Shown piece by piece: positions 11,866-22,117 of a DNA stretch of 64,000 nt (position 1 is the stretch's first letter; every line of letters begins with the position of its first letter). The stretch spans positions 49,490,754-49,554,753 of the forward strand of contig CM055097.1 in assembly GCA_029204225.1 (NCBI GenBank). Direction: 5' to 3'. The position numbers and the translations under genes are program-made. The notes under the pieces were generated by a model. The model was not told where the DNA came from. It was given only the letters and a program-made list of their open reading frames with translations, and did no database searches. Source of the DNA: Diphasiastrum complanatum (Eukaryota; Streptophyta; Lycopodiopsida; Lycopodiales; Lycopodiaceae).

Positions 11866-14800
11866 ATGGCTTCCAATGGTGGGATCATGCTAGAGTCTAG
11901 TGAAAGGTTGAGTTCATCAAACTACTCTACTTGGAAAGTGAGGATGGAGTCCTTACTTGAGTTGAATGAACTCATGGACATAGTTGCAGAAATTGAAGAG
12001 AGACCTCTCACACTTCAAGAGCAACAAAGGTTTGATAAGAAGGCCAAAAGGGCTCTTCATATCATTAAAATGAATGTTACAAATGAACTTCTCAAGGAAG
12101 TTGGAAAGTGTCAAAGTGCAAGTGAGGCATGGAATGCCTTAAAGAAGCTCTTTGAATCAAAGTCCACATCTAGGGTATTGACCCTAAGGAGACAAATATT
12201 TTCTAGTAGGCAAAGAGAGGGTGAAAGTGCTCATGCATTTATCTTGAGAGTTAAGTCCCTAAGTGATGATTTAGCATGCATTGATGAGAACATAAAAGAT
12301 GGTGAAATAGTCCAAGTTATGTTGAATGGTTTGCTAAATGAACATGCTAACCTTGTGCAAAGTTTTGCCATTCAAAGAGTCTTGCCAAGTGTGGTTGACT
12401 TGCAAGAAATCTTATTGGCTGAAGAACATAGGTTGCAATCAAAGCTTGATGGTGCATCCTTGCAAGGTGGAGGTGAAGAGGCTTTCTTCACAAAAGGCAA
12501 ATTCAAGGGCAAAGGTAAAGGCAAAGGGAAATGGTCCAAAGGTGGTAACTTTGATCATGATGATCACTCTTCCTCTTCCTCTTCTACTAAGAACAATAAG
12601 TCAAAGTTCAAGTGCTTTTATTGTGGGATAAAAGGTCATTTTGCAAATGAATGTTATAAGAAGAAAAGAGAGCAAGGAGAGAGGCAAGGAAATCTTACAA
12701 TAGATGAGGAAGAACATAACACATGTGAATCACTTGTTATGACTTCAAGTTTGTTAGCCAACATAGATGATAATGATCCTTGGTGGATTGATAGTGGAGC
12801 CTCATCTCACATGACAAGACATAAGGAATACTTTACATCCTTATTGTCTTATGAGGGAGAAGGTAACATCATCTACACTGCAAATGATGGTCAATGTGAC
12901 ATCAAAGGCATAGGCACTATTCCTATTTCCCTTTCAACAAATAGGAAAGCAAATCTTGAAAATGTTTTGTACATTCCTTCAATCACTAAGAATTTGCTTA
13001 GTGTAAGTCAAATGATTGACAAAGGACTTGATGTGGAGTTCATTGGAGATGCATGTTTGATAAGTAAATGTGGATCCTTGATTGCTCAAGGTAGGAGGCA
13101 TGGTAAACTTTTCAAGCTTGATGCATGTGTGATCTCTAATCATGAAGAATGTATGGCTAGGGAGCAATTGACAAACCAAGAAGTTTGGCACAAGAGGTTG
13201 GGCCATCCCAACTTCAAATCTTTGGAGGTAATGGCAAAGAAAGAGCTTGTTCTTGGTCTCCCTAAAAGTCTTGTTGCAAACAATAGTGTTTGTGAACATT
13301 GTGCCTTGTCCAAATCTCATAGACTTGCTTATTCTAGATCTACTTCTAGATCTAAAGAAGCTTTTCAACTTGTGCATTCTGATATTCATTCTTCTAGTAC
13401 AACTAGCAATGGTGGGGCAAAGATGTATGCAGCTTTCATTGATGACTTTAGTAGGTATACCTGGATCTATCTTCTTAAAAGTAAGGATGAAGTGTTTGCT
13501 GCATTTGTCAAGTTCAAGAATGAAATGGAAAACCAATTCAATACAAAGATCAAATGCTTAAGATCTGATAATGGAGGGGAATACACCTCAAATAGGTTCA
13601 AAGACTTTTGTATAGCACATGGGATTAAGAGGGAGATGTCTAGTCCTAGGACTCCACAACAGAATGGAGTGGCCGAGAGGAAGAATAGAACCCTTTGTGA
13701 ATGTGCCAAGGCAATGAGACTACATGCTAATCTTGCTAAGTCTTTTTGGGGGGAAGCTTTAGCATGTGCTAACTATCTATGTAATAGATGGACAAGTGCT
13801 TCCTTGGATGGTAAAACTCCTCATGAGGTTCTTTATGGTAGAAGGCCGAGTGTCAAGCATTGTAGGATCTTTGGATGTACATGTTTTGTCAATATCACAC
13901 TTGATGATAGAACTAAAGAAGATCCTTCATCAAAGAAGGGTGTGTTTGTTGGCTATAGTGAAGTAAGCAAGGCTTACAAAGTGTACATTCCTTCTACAAA
14001 GAAAGTTGTCATAAGTAGGGATGTCATCTTTCATGAAGAGAATGTTTCCAATGTTGTTGATGTTGATGTTGATGTGCCTACTAATCATCATGATGTGCAA
14101 GATGTCTTGGATGAAGATGGAGATGCCACTCCAAAGCAAACTTCAAGGAAGACTCAAAGGCAAAGGGCTAAGCCATCAAGGCTAACCTATGATGAAAAAG
14201 GAAAGCAAGTGGTGGACAACTCTAACTTTGCTTTTCTTACCTCTTTTGATGAACCAACTTGTGTAGGTGAAGCAATTCAAAAGAAGGAATGGATCCAAGC
14301 CATGGATCATGAGCATCAAGCACTCATCAAAAGCAACACATGGAGGTTGGTAAAGCTTCCAAAGGACAAGAAGGCAATTGGTTGTAAGTGGATCTTCAAG
14401 ATCAAGACAAATCAAGATGGATCAATCAACAAGTACAAGGCAAGGTTGGTGGCAAAGGGGTATGCTCAAGAATATGGTATTGACTATGATGAGACCTTTG
14501 CACCCGTGGCAAAGATGGTAACTATTCGAATCCTAATCTCTCTTGCAACTCTTTATGATTGGGATATGTGGCAAATGGATGTTACTAATGCCTTCTTGAA
14601 TGGTGATCTTGAAGAAGATATTTACATGGAGCAACCCGAGGGCTATGTTTCACATGATGAGCCTAATCATGTGTGCTATCTCCAAAAGAGTTTGTATGGG
14701 CTAAAGCAAGCACCAAGGAGTTGGTATGCTAAGCTCAATTCCTTCTTACTTTCTCAAAACTTTGTTATGAGTGAGTATGATCATTCTCTCTACTTTAGAT

Positions 14801-15819
14801 TGAATGAAAATGATATCACTTTACTTTTGATCTATGTTGATGACATTATCTTAAGTGGTGGTAACAATCTAGATATAGATGAAATCAAGATGGCACTCAA
14901 AAGAGAGTTTGAAATTCAAGATCTTGGTAAACTTCATTATATCTTAGGAATAGAGATTATTAGAACTTCTAAATCTACATTCATATGTCAAGAAAAGTAT
15001 GTTAACTCTATTCTAAAAAGGTTTCATATGGAAGATTGTAAAGTTGTTTCTACTCCTATGGAATCAAATGTAAAGCTAACTACAAGAAGTAATGAAAGAT
15101 CCTTCAAGGACATTACTCTCTATAGAAAGCTAATAGGATCTCTTATATGGTTAACCATCACAAGACCTGATCTAAGCTTTGTGGTTGGTAAACTAAGTCA
15201 ATTTATGCAAGATCCTAGTGAGGCTCATTGGAAGCTAGGAAAGAGAGTACTTAGATACATCTCGGGATCTAGAGATTTTGGCATCTTGTATGGAGGTACT
15301 ACACCTAACCTTTGTGGATTTTCAGATTCAGATTTTGCAGGTGATCAAATGGATAGGAAGTCAACAAGTGCCTTTGCAATCTATCTTGGAGATGGAGTGG
15401 TCTCATGGCTATCAAAGAAGCAACCAACTATCTCTCTATCTTCCACCGAAGCCGAGTACAAGGCATTAACAACATGCACCAAGGAGATTCTTTGGATCAA
15501 GAGGATGTTATTGGATCTTCACTTGCTGGAACCAGAGAAGACTCCAATCATACTTTGTGATAACCTTTCAGCCCAAAGCTTGGCAAGCAATCCTGTTTTT
15601 CATGCAAGGAGCAAGCACATTGAGATTGCTCACCATTTTGTGAGAGATCAAGTCATTGCCAAAGAGGTGGAGCTTCAACATGTCTCTTCAAAGGAGTGTG
15701 TGGCTGATATCTTCACCAAACCATTGGGAAAGGACCTATATTTAATGCATAGATCTAATCTTGGAATGTGCTCAAAGACTATGTTGAAACTAGCATCCAA
15801 TGTTGAAGAGGGAGTGTGA
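11866..15819 (+). CDS. Ty1/copia gag-pol polyprotein of C1
   Basis: A single 1,317-codon frame encodes the whole retrotransposon protein set in copia order. Gag fills about residues 1-280 with a CX2CX4HX4C knuckle at 250-263 after a KGKGKGKGK basic stretch. The aspartic protease has DSGA at 309-312. Integrase shows the HHCC start (WHKRLGH, His442) and the D506, D568, E604 triad with 35 residues between the last two. Reverse transcriptase has YVDD at 990-993, and RNase H has its first Asp near 1154 and ends in ADIFTKPLG. All key residues are present, so it looks competent. The stop codon falls inside the 3' LTR. The ATG follows an A-rich context. It differs from the C2 protein only at residue 1165 (Lys here, Met in C2). 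Confidence 0.98.
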   Translation: MASNGGIMLESSERLSSSNYSTWKVRMESLLELNELMDIVAEIEERPLTLQEQQRFDKKAKRALHIIKMNVTNELLKEVGKCQSASEAWNALKKLFESKSTSRVLTLRRQIFSSRQREGESAHAFILRVKSLSDDLACIDENIKDGEIVQVMLNGLLNEHANLVQSFAIQRVLPSVVDLQEILLAEEHRLQSKLDGASLQGGGEEAFFTKGKFKGKGKGKGKWSKGGNFDHDDHSSSSSSTKNNKSKFKCFYCGIKGHFANECYKKKREQGERQGNLTIDEEEHNTCESLVMTSSLLANIDDNDPWWIDSGASSHMTRHKEYFTSLLSYEGEGNIIYTANDGQCDIKGIGTIPISLSTNRKANLENVLYIPSITKNLLSVSQMIDKGLDVEFIGDACLISKCGSLIAQGRRHGKLFKLDACVISNHEECMAREQLTNQEVWHKRLGHPNFKSLEVMAKKELVLGLPKSLVANNSVCEHCALSKSHRLAYSRSTSRSKEAFQLVHSDIHSSSTTSNGGAKMYAAFIDDFSRYTWIYLLKSKDEVFAAFVKFKNEMENQFNTKIKCLRSDNGGEYTSNRFKDFCIAHGIKREMSSPRTPQQNGVAERKNRTLCECAKAMRLHANLAKSFWGEALACANYLCNRWTSASLDGKTPHEVLYGRRPSVKHCRIFGCTCFVNITLDDRTKEDPSSKKGVFVGYSEVSKAYKVYIPSTKKVVISRDVIFHEENVSNVVDVDVDVPTNHHDVQDVLDEDGDATPKQTSRKTQRQRAKPSRLTYDEKGKQVVDNSNFAFLTSFDEPTCVGEAIQKKEWIQAMDHEHQALIKSNTWRLVKLPKDKKAIGCKWIFKIKTNQDGSINKYKARLVAKGYAQEYGIDYDETFAPVAKMVTIRILISLATLYDWDMWQMDVTNAFLNGDLEEDIYMEQPEGYVSHDEPNHVCYLQKSLYGLKQAPRSWYAKLNSFLLSQNFVMSEYDHSLYFRLNENDITLLLIYVDDIILSGGNNLDIDEIKMALKREFEIQDLGKLHYILGIEIIRTSKSTFICQEKYVNSILKRFHMEDCKVVSTPMESNVKLTTRSNERSFKDITLYRKLIGSLIWLTITRPDLSFVVGKLSQFMQDPSEAHWKLGKRVLRYISGSRDFGILYGGTTPNLCGFSDSDFAGDQMDRKSTSAFAIYLGDGVVSWLSKKQPTISLSSTEAEYKALTTCTKEILWIKRMLLDLHLLEPEKTPIILCDNLSAQSLASNPVFHARSKHIEIAHHFVRDQVIAKEVELQHVSSKECVADIFTKPLGKDLYLMHRSNLGMCSKTMLKLASNVEEGV
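15805..15814 (+). other. polypurine tract of C1
   Basis: GAAGAGGGAG, the plus-strand primer, directly precedes the 3' LTR and overlaps the last codons of the polyprotein. Confidence 0.85.
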
Positions 15820-16469
15820 AAATTGTCAACATTTCCTAGCTAGTTTGAGGCCTAAATTGGCTAAAATTGTAAATAGTTTTGGTTCTGGAGTTTCACACGT
15901 GTGAACCAGGCCACAATGTTTTTATTTACTGTATTTTTTCAGTATGATGAAGTGTCAAACTTCATACCCTTCAAAATGAGACCATTTTGATGTATTTTGG
16001 TCATATAAGCCATTTTTAGCTATTTTTCCTATATAGGGAATATCTAGGGTCAAGTACCTTCTAGAGAGAGGAGAGAGAGTCATCTTCCTCATCCATAAAT
16101 AGTAGGGAAGTCGTGGAGAACAGGTTGGAGAAACCTTTTGTATGCTTCATTGAGATCAATAGATCATTGTCATTGTTTCTTCCTCCATTGAGAGCATTGT
16201 TGTGTGTATTGTCTTCAAGCTATTGTGTATGATCTTAGGTGCTTTCCAAAAGTGGTAGGCTGATGTATTATGGACTGTATAATGCTATTTTGGGCCGCAC
16301 TTGATGTTTATGGAAGTTTCCATTTGTGATAAATGTTTTTTGATCAAGTTCTTTGCATTCTAGGTAGCATAGAATGTGTTGCCAATTCCTAGCTTATGTA
16401 GTTTGGAGTGCAAGCATTCAAGCCAATGATCTTGGAGTTTAGATCCACTTAGGATCTGTATTTTTCACA
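15815..16469 (+). repeat. 3' LTR of C1
   Basis: 655 bp, same ends as the 5' LTR, about five differences by eye. At 16327-16345 it has the state shared with both C2 LTRs, so the odd bases in the 5' LTR are the derived ones. Confidence 0.97.
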
Positions 16470-16474
16470 TTTTT
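16470..16474. repeat. target-site duplication of C1, right copy
   Basis: TTTTT, matching 10034-10038. Confidence 0.85.
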
Positions 16475-16770
16475 CACGTGGTAACGTGAGATATTTGGGA
16501 GTCGGCCAGATTGAGTGTGATACATGCTGGGGCCTTCTGATCTTTGATCCTCCAGGACTTTGCTTGATCACCACCTTATGGTTTCAGGTCTGCACCTTCT
16601 ACTACATCCCAAAGATCTCTATCTATCAACATCATTCTAAGTTTTAACTTCCAAATGTAGAAGTTAGTACCATTGAACTTGTCAATGACTCTAGCTTCAC
16701 TGAGTGATGAAGATGAAGAGCTACCTATATGAGACATGATAATAGTACACAAATAGAACAAACTTAATCT
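16475..16770 (-). pseudogene. element B1, gag amino-terminal part
   Basis: The minus strand reads MSHIGSSSSSSLSEARVID, then NGTNFYIWKLKLRMML and LWDVVEGADLKP, then a TAA stop, and continues to ACITLNLADSQISHVTT at the C1 boundary. It joins in frame order with the gag remainder at 10033 once C1 is removed. The start is supported by the primer site 20 bases upstream and by serine-rich homology with B2. Confidence 0.85.
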
Positions 16771-16789
16771 CTCGGTTTATTTGAGCTAA

Positions 16790-16801
16790 GCTCTGATACC
16801 A
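16790..16801 (-). other. primer binding site of B1
   Basis: TGGTATCAGAGC on the minus strand, three bases (GAT) from the LTR end, exactly as in B2 at 44598-44609. Confidence 0.9.
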
Positions 16802-16804
16802 ATC

Positions 16805-17050
16805 TGATGGGGCAAGGGAGACAGAAGAACGTGAATGGAGAAGAGAGCAGGAATATTGCGGAACAGCTCTCCCATTCTAATCGGCTGCTAGGTGCAAAAA
16901 CAGTCTAATAGATAGCTTAGGTTAAATGTAATCACAGCTTTAAGTGTTCTAATTGCCCAATAGGATCTTAAAGATTATACTAAAAAATAAGAGTACAGTC
17001 CACCGAAGAGATTAGATACTGAATCCTATTTACTGGACATGGACATAACA
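16805..17050 (-). repeat. 5' LTR of B1 (inner part)
   Basis: In minus orientation it ends CTCCCTTGCCCCATCA, like the B LTR ending at 44594, with which it shares CTAATCTCTTCGGTGGACTG and the region up to the end. Similarity fades at about 17050; the outer LTR is either lost or too diverged to see. Confidence 0.75.
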
Positions 17051-18019
17051 CAAACACTCAACCAAGCCTAAAAGTGATGATCCAAAAAGTCTTAAATGGT
17101 CTCTAAGAGTTCCATGAAGCCTTCATACAGATCCTATGAAGCAGTATGGGCTGAGAACCATGAATTCTTGATTTCTAGAAGTCAAAATTGCTACAAACTT
17201 GATGGAATTGAAACGTAAGCCTCTACCCATCAATTTGCAGATCTGATAGCTTGCTGGAAAGGTAAAAAGGAATACAAATCATGCTAGAAAAAATCCAGAA
17301 TGATCCCCTTATGGATTTAGAGAAATCCATCCCCCAAAATTCACCAAAATTGGTCAATTTTTGACTTCCTACAAACCCAATTGCTAAAATTCTTGGCTCT
17401 ATCTTCCAGGATAGCTTCAAAAGACTATGATTCATCATTTTCCAGCTTCAATTGATGTCCAACAACTTCTTACCATCCAATTTCATGAAAAAACAAGCAA
17501 AATCATGAATTTTAGCCCTTTCTAGGTTTTTTCACCATGCCCAATTGGAATTTAATGGTAAGAAAGTTTTTCAAATCCATATGCAATCCAATATACAGAG
17601 TTATTACCAACCGATTGATCTGAACTTGCTGGATTTTGAATTCTACCCTTCATTTTGTGCCAAAATCATGGAAAACAAGCCAAATTTGGCCACAAAAGAG
17701 CCTAGAATCCAAATACATGGGAAGATCCAACATGCAAACTGAATTTCAACTACTTCAAAGTATATTAACTTGCTAGAAATTTCAGATCCTTAGCTAGTTT
17801 TGAGCTACACATGCTAAAACTCCAAAAAAGACACCAAAATTGATTTCCTAGCACAATTCTCCATAAACCACAATGACTTTGAGAGAGGTATGGAACATGC
17901 AAATTGAAATTGGGAAGATCCACCAACTTGCAACCTTGCTCCTCTCCTTGGATGAGAATACTACTTGAATATCACCAAGATCCAATGAAAAGCACCACCT
18001 CTCCAAACTTGTAAGCCTT
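17051..18019 (-). other. non-coding interior of an LTR element, no gene
   Basis: About 970 bp of AT-rich sequence with no family-like open frame on either strand. Because a minus-strand primer site lies at its right end, it may be the leader or interior of a non-autonomous LTR element. Confidence 0.35.
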
Positions 18020-18031
18020 GCTCTGATACCA
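18020..18031 (-). other. primer binding site of a further copia-type element
   Basis: TGGTATCAGAGC on the minus strand, preceded (in that orientation) by CCCTTATAG, as an LTR end. The putative LTR would occupy about 18033-18430. Confidence 0.65.
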
Positions 18032-18032
18032 C

Positions 18033-18476
18033 TATAAGGGATGCTCCTTAGATCCTACTTACAAATCCCAAACACAAAGGATAACACACGATGGAGAAAC
18101 CACCCAACCAAGTAGAAGCATCCAATCAATCTCTAGAAGCTTCAACCCCAAGCCAAGGAACAAGAAGCATGAATGTAGAGTGAGAGCATTCAGCCATGCA
18201 TAGCCATTCAGCCATTCAGCCATACATAGATTAACCTGGAATAGAGTCTTATGCATGGACCAACTATTCATAGAATTGCTATTGATAACTCTACACATGC
18301 ATACACTGTCTCATACCTTGTTTAAACTCCATTTAGTGTGTTCTGGGCCTCACAAGGATATTAGTTACTTTCGGGTCACGTCCAGTATGACGTGACATAA
18401 CTAACAGCTTGTTTCACTGGAGTACCGTGTATCCAAGACTAGGAGTATACTGTATCCTATGTACTGGTCATGGACA
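18033..18476 (-). repeat. putative LTR, with a B-like LTR edge at its right end
   Basis: Right of the primer site lies about 400 bp without coding signal. At 18436-18476 the sequence TACTGTATCCTATGTACTGG and GGACATAACA resembles the edge of the B1 LTR at 17020-17050. The exact borders are not clear. Confidence 0.4.
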
Positions 18477-18477
18477 T

Positions 18478-18552
18478 AACAAGGGAGCTGAAGAAACAAA
18501 ACATTTCGAGCCACAAAGCTTTGTTAGCTTTTGAGCTCAAGTCCACATAAAT
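18478..18552 (+). pseudogene. RNase H tail of a family D element
   Basis: The plus strand reads RELKKQNISSHKALLAFELK and a stop, close to the end of the D RNase H on the minus strand at about 22170-22260. Nothing upstream of it in that orientation is D, so it is a short isolated end. 18553-19380 beyond it is LTR-like without a recognisable gene. Confidence 0.65.
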
Positions 18553-19379
18553 GCAAAAGAGATGCCCAGACGCGAAGACCAAAGCTTCGAGGACTAAAGA
18601 CCCAAAGACAACGGTCAAATATTCATTGACTGAAGGATACCCGAACATGAAGATAAAATGTTCGTGGACCCAGAAAAGCTCAATGGTGAGGACACGACAG
18701 ACAAAGAAGACACAAAGACTAAAAGGTGACGGATCTTCACGCTCCAAACTACAAAGGAGATCGAGAAAGTACAAGGAGGACGTCACTCCTGCATGGACCA
18801 TCTGGATACCGTTGGACATGCTTAACCAGCCCTTCTTGTAATCTCTGATCAGCCTAAACGTGTTCTCTCTATCCATCTATATAAAAATAGATTGAGAACG
18901 AGAGGATAGGTTGAACATCATATAGATGTGCTGGAACATCAATTTGGTAAGAATCCAATGTGATCTAAGCACAGTGTTGCTAGCCGATGTCCAGAAGTCC
19001 GCTAGTAAGTGAGAAATTTTATGATTCGTGAGAGACATAGATTCTCAGACGCCGACGCGTTGTGTGGGTTTGTCACAATAACGGGCAAGAAATTCACTGA
19101 TAATACAGTAGATGCTATGCAGATGTTTTTTTTTTCTTGTCTTGAATATTATTGAATGCTTTGATGTTAGAATGTTATCTGTTCGTAATCAGTTGTTTAT
19201 TATTCATTCCGCACACTGGTTTGTCTTGCTGAATGTATAAACAATTAGACGTAGGTCAACAGTGCTATTAATCGATTTTTAATCTTCATCCAACTGTTTA
19301 TCCAGTTCTATAAATTTTTCCATGTTTTTATACAATCTGCAAAATTATAAGTGTTTTTATACAGTTTGTAGAAATACAC

Positions 19380-19800
19380 GGAGTTTGACAACAGTGTCAG
19401 ATTTTCTCTCTCTACAAAACCCAACAATGTCACTTTTTGCCACAGTCAATAACACTGTAAAAAATTACGAGTAAAATTATAGTGTCATCTTTTTTGCCTT
19501 TTTGCGACACTATCGCCTGTCAGGAATTACATGTAAAAAAGAAGTGTTGTATTTTTTGCATGTCAAGATTTGCGAGTAAAAATGTAGTGTCAGATTTTTT
19601 GCATTTTTCAAAGTGCCTCAAATGTTAAGAAAATGACTTTGGCAAAGTTTGGGACTATCCCAATATTAAGGACATGAGATTTTGTGACATTGTCGCATTT
19701 CTCCAAAAGCCGACACTGTCGTCATTTTGCGACACTATCGCATGTGGCAGTTTACGTTCATTTCTGTAGAGTGATAGTTTACGTTCATTTATGCAGACGA
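19380..19800 (+). repeat. diverged short repeats, LTR U3-like
   Basis: TTTGCGACACTATCGC occurs near 19500 and again near 19726; AGTTTACGTTCATTT occurs at 19749 and 19776. Stretches of TTTTTTGC with CACTGT or AGTGTC recur between. It adjoins a family A LTR-like stretch and may be an outer U3 region rich in repeated regulatory motifs. Confidence 0.45.
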
Positions 19801-19859
19801 CCAATTGTCACTGCTTATCAACAATCAAAATCTAAGAAGAAACCAGATGAATGCCAACG

Positions 19860-20240
19860 GATTCCAGCCAACTGGCAATCGCGTTTGATGACCTAATTAC
19901 TTAATATAAATTAGCTATTCATACTTCTCATTATCAATGATCAAATTCTGAATCAACATTGTGAATTGTGAAGGAGTTGAGTGTTATTACATTATGCTTC
20001 CTCTACTCTCATCAAGCAGATCGTTCACAATCAGAAAGTATTGTTGTTAGCTCTCCATCAAGCTTTCAAGCTTGAACTCTCTTGAGCATTCTAGCTCAGT
20101 CTTCTAAAGATTTATTTTAGAATTGCTATTGCACTACTGCTTATTAGTAGAGTTGCTTATTTTCAGACTTATTCTCAGTTACTCAGAGACAGCTTTAGAG
20201 TGCGTGGTTTCTATCCGTTATTGTCTTGCACTCATTAATC
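19860..20240 (+). repeat. family A LTR fragment
   Basis: Plus-strand sequence from GGCAATCGCGTTTGATGACC to TTGTCTTGCACTCATTA matches the reverse complement of 5400-5813 in A1, including AACATTGTGAATTGTGAAGG and the TCAAGCTTTCAAGCTTGAAC palindrome-like block. The U5 end is absent; it stops where unrelated DNA starts. Confidence 0.75.
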
Positions 20241-20601
20241 TTCTTTGCCTTAGAGAGTGTAGCCAGGTCAAGTGTGAGGCTATCCTCGATGGATAATGAT
20301 AGCAAGGCTACTGCCTTGTCATTTTTCTCGCTCCATTCACGTAGCTCTTTGTCTGTTGTTGTAGGCATCTCCCGTCTACCCAGGGGAATTATCCTTCACC
20401 CTTTAGTATCAGCGAGGTCTTAACTTTTCATGCTAGAAAGTTAGATCCCAATGAATCCAGAACTATATAGATCTTGGATTGTATGCTGTTGATTGAAGCC
20501 ATTGCTTCTGAATTTGTGTTCACTTGTTGATGGTTGTTTGTTTGAATGCTTAGCCCCTTGGATCTGATAACTTTTCAGCTATGTCAGACTTTGACAAGGT
20601 A

Positions 20602-20740
20602 GGCTCTGATACCACTGATACAAAAAATGCACTCAGAAAATACAAAATTCTAGCTAAAACTCTGGTGACATACTGATAAAGGATTTCTCGAATGATTCAC
20701 AAAACTTTCTTGAAACTCAAATTATTTTTGTTCGAGAATA
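20602..20740 (-). other. primer-site-like motif and leader of a D-related element
   Basis: GGCTCTGATACCA at 20602-20614 is a minus-strand primer site. The adjacent 20616-20740 matches, in reverse, the leader at 27345-27469 (GAGTGCATTTTT, AAAATGCGAAATTC-like and CTCGAACAAAAATAATT blocks). Confidence 0.55.
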
Positions 20741-21597
20741 ATTCGTGTTGGATCAAGCAGGCTCTGTAACACAACCAAACGAAACGAGACGTATGTTGTC
20801 TTATACAATAGGTTCGCTTACCACAACCGACCATTTCTTCTATGAATATCAATGCAACTGTTGATAAGGTGAAGGAGGAGTTCAAGAGACTTGATCAAAA
20901 ATAGCAGACGTAGATTGACAAGATGCAAGCTGAGTTTGAAGCAAAGATAAAGGCATTAGAAGATCGACATGCCCACCAAATAAGCTCGCAGGTTTCCCTT
21001 CTGCACCTGTAACAACATCGTACAATTCTTTTGTCATTAGCACAGTTTTCATCTCAAATTTTCACAGATGGTAATTGGCTCCATCAGGCTTTTCCATGAT
21101 AGGACTGGATTTCCCTTGGGAATCCATGTGGAAGAGTTAGTCTAAGTGATAGGAGAAACTATTAGTGACTTAGGTATGAAAATCTGATACTGAAAAATAC
21201 AGAACAAGAAAACAATTACTCTATCAGCTAGTAGAGTCTTGTATTGTGGAAGCTTATCAAGCTATGAAAAAATTCGTGCTGGATCAAGCAGGCCCTGTAA
21301 CACAACCAAACGAAATGAGACGAAATCTAAACGAAAACAAAACGAAACAAAAAAAAAACGAAACTTAAACGAGCTCTGACATTGATTCATGCTGGAAGCA
21401 TATAGATCGCGAAACTACCCGAAACGAAATGAAGCGAAAGAATTCATGACAAGACCACTGGTTGAGTTTGCATATAATAGTAGAAAACATTCTGCTACAG
21501 GTTACATCAATCAAGCTCTGTAACGAGATGAGACGAGACGAAATGAAATAGGACCAAACAAAACGAAACAAAATAAAACCTAAGTGAGCCTCAGATA
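20740..21597. repeat. ACGAAAC-rich degenerate repeats with primer-site variants
   Basis: ATTCGTGxTGGATCAAGCAG followed by GCTCTGTAACACAACCAAAC is present at about 20739 and 21268, and a related GCTCTGTAAC at about 21513. Each is followed by runs of degenerate ACGAAAC. Between them (20850-21010) the plus strand reads an interrupted Lys/Glu-rich heptad-like peptide that I cannot assign. Confidence 0.5.
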
Positions 21598-22117
21598 TGA
21601 TTGTTGGTCACTGCCAGCTATATCATTCCTACAATCCTTCAGAGAGTAGACAGACACTACTAATCTACGTTATCAATTAATATAACATTCAACAATATCA
21701 AACCAGAGTGCGAAATTGAATGAGCAAGTGAATCAGACACACGAATTGTAACAGACAAATTTATATTCAAGATCATACAATCATACAGAATAATATGTGC
21801 ACAACAGCTACAATATTATCTATTGATTTTCTTGATTCTTTAAGCACTGCATGACAGATCCATGCAGTGCATTGGCGTGAGAGAAATACAGTTCTCTCAG
21901 AATATTTTTGTGTCTTCTTGCTTACTTGCTTACTTTCTTGCTAGCTTATACATCAACCAGAAAGTATATAGTTCACGAACAATTTCGTGTCATGTCATGT
22001 AACTTATAGATTAGAAAGATTAAACATCTACAACTAATCGCAAGTTACAATAATGGCAGATTAGCCACGATCTAGAATACTTCTAATGATGTCATAATAT
22101 CAGATCAAATATTTGTA
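21598..22117 (-). repeat. 3' LTR of element D
   Basis: Non-coding stretch between the RNase H stop region of D and the repeats on the left. In minus orientation it follows a purine tract (AAGGGG near 22118) and ends near CCAACA at 21598. Borders are inferred from position, not from a second LTR. Confidence 0.5.

Larger units (their letters stand above)
10039..16469 (+). mobile_element. full-length Ty1/copia element C1, apparently intact
   Basis: 6,431 bp bounded by 655-bp LTRs with perfect 8-bp end repeats (TGTGAAAA / TTTTCACA), a TTTTT target duplication, primer site, 1.15-kb leader, one 1,317-codon gag-pol frame and a polypurine tract. The LTRs differ at about five positions by eye, indicating a young but not brand-new insertion. 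It is inserted in the gag of B1. A near-identical copy, C2, lies at 29197-35627 in the other orientation. Confidence 0.97.

Noticed and set aside
12979-13536. 185-codon open frame antisense to the C1 polyprotein (also in C2)
   Set aside because: It mirrors conserved integrase coding sequence; no promoter, start context or family. The other antisense frames in C1 and C2 are also shadows.
18457-18876. 139-codon minus frame
   Set aside because: Overlaps a real RNase H tail on the other strand and LTR-like DNA; no family similarity.
19500-19741. CRISPR-like spacing of short repeats
   Set aside because: Only two diverged copies 225 bp apart in a plant LTR region; no array.
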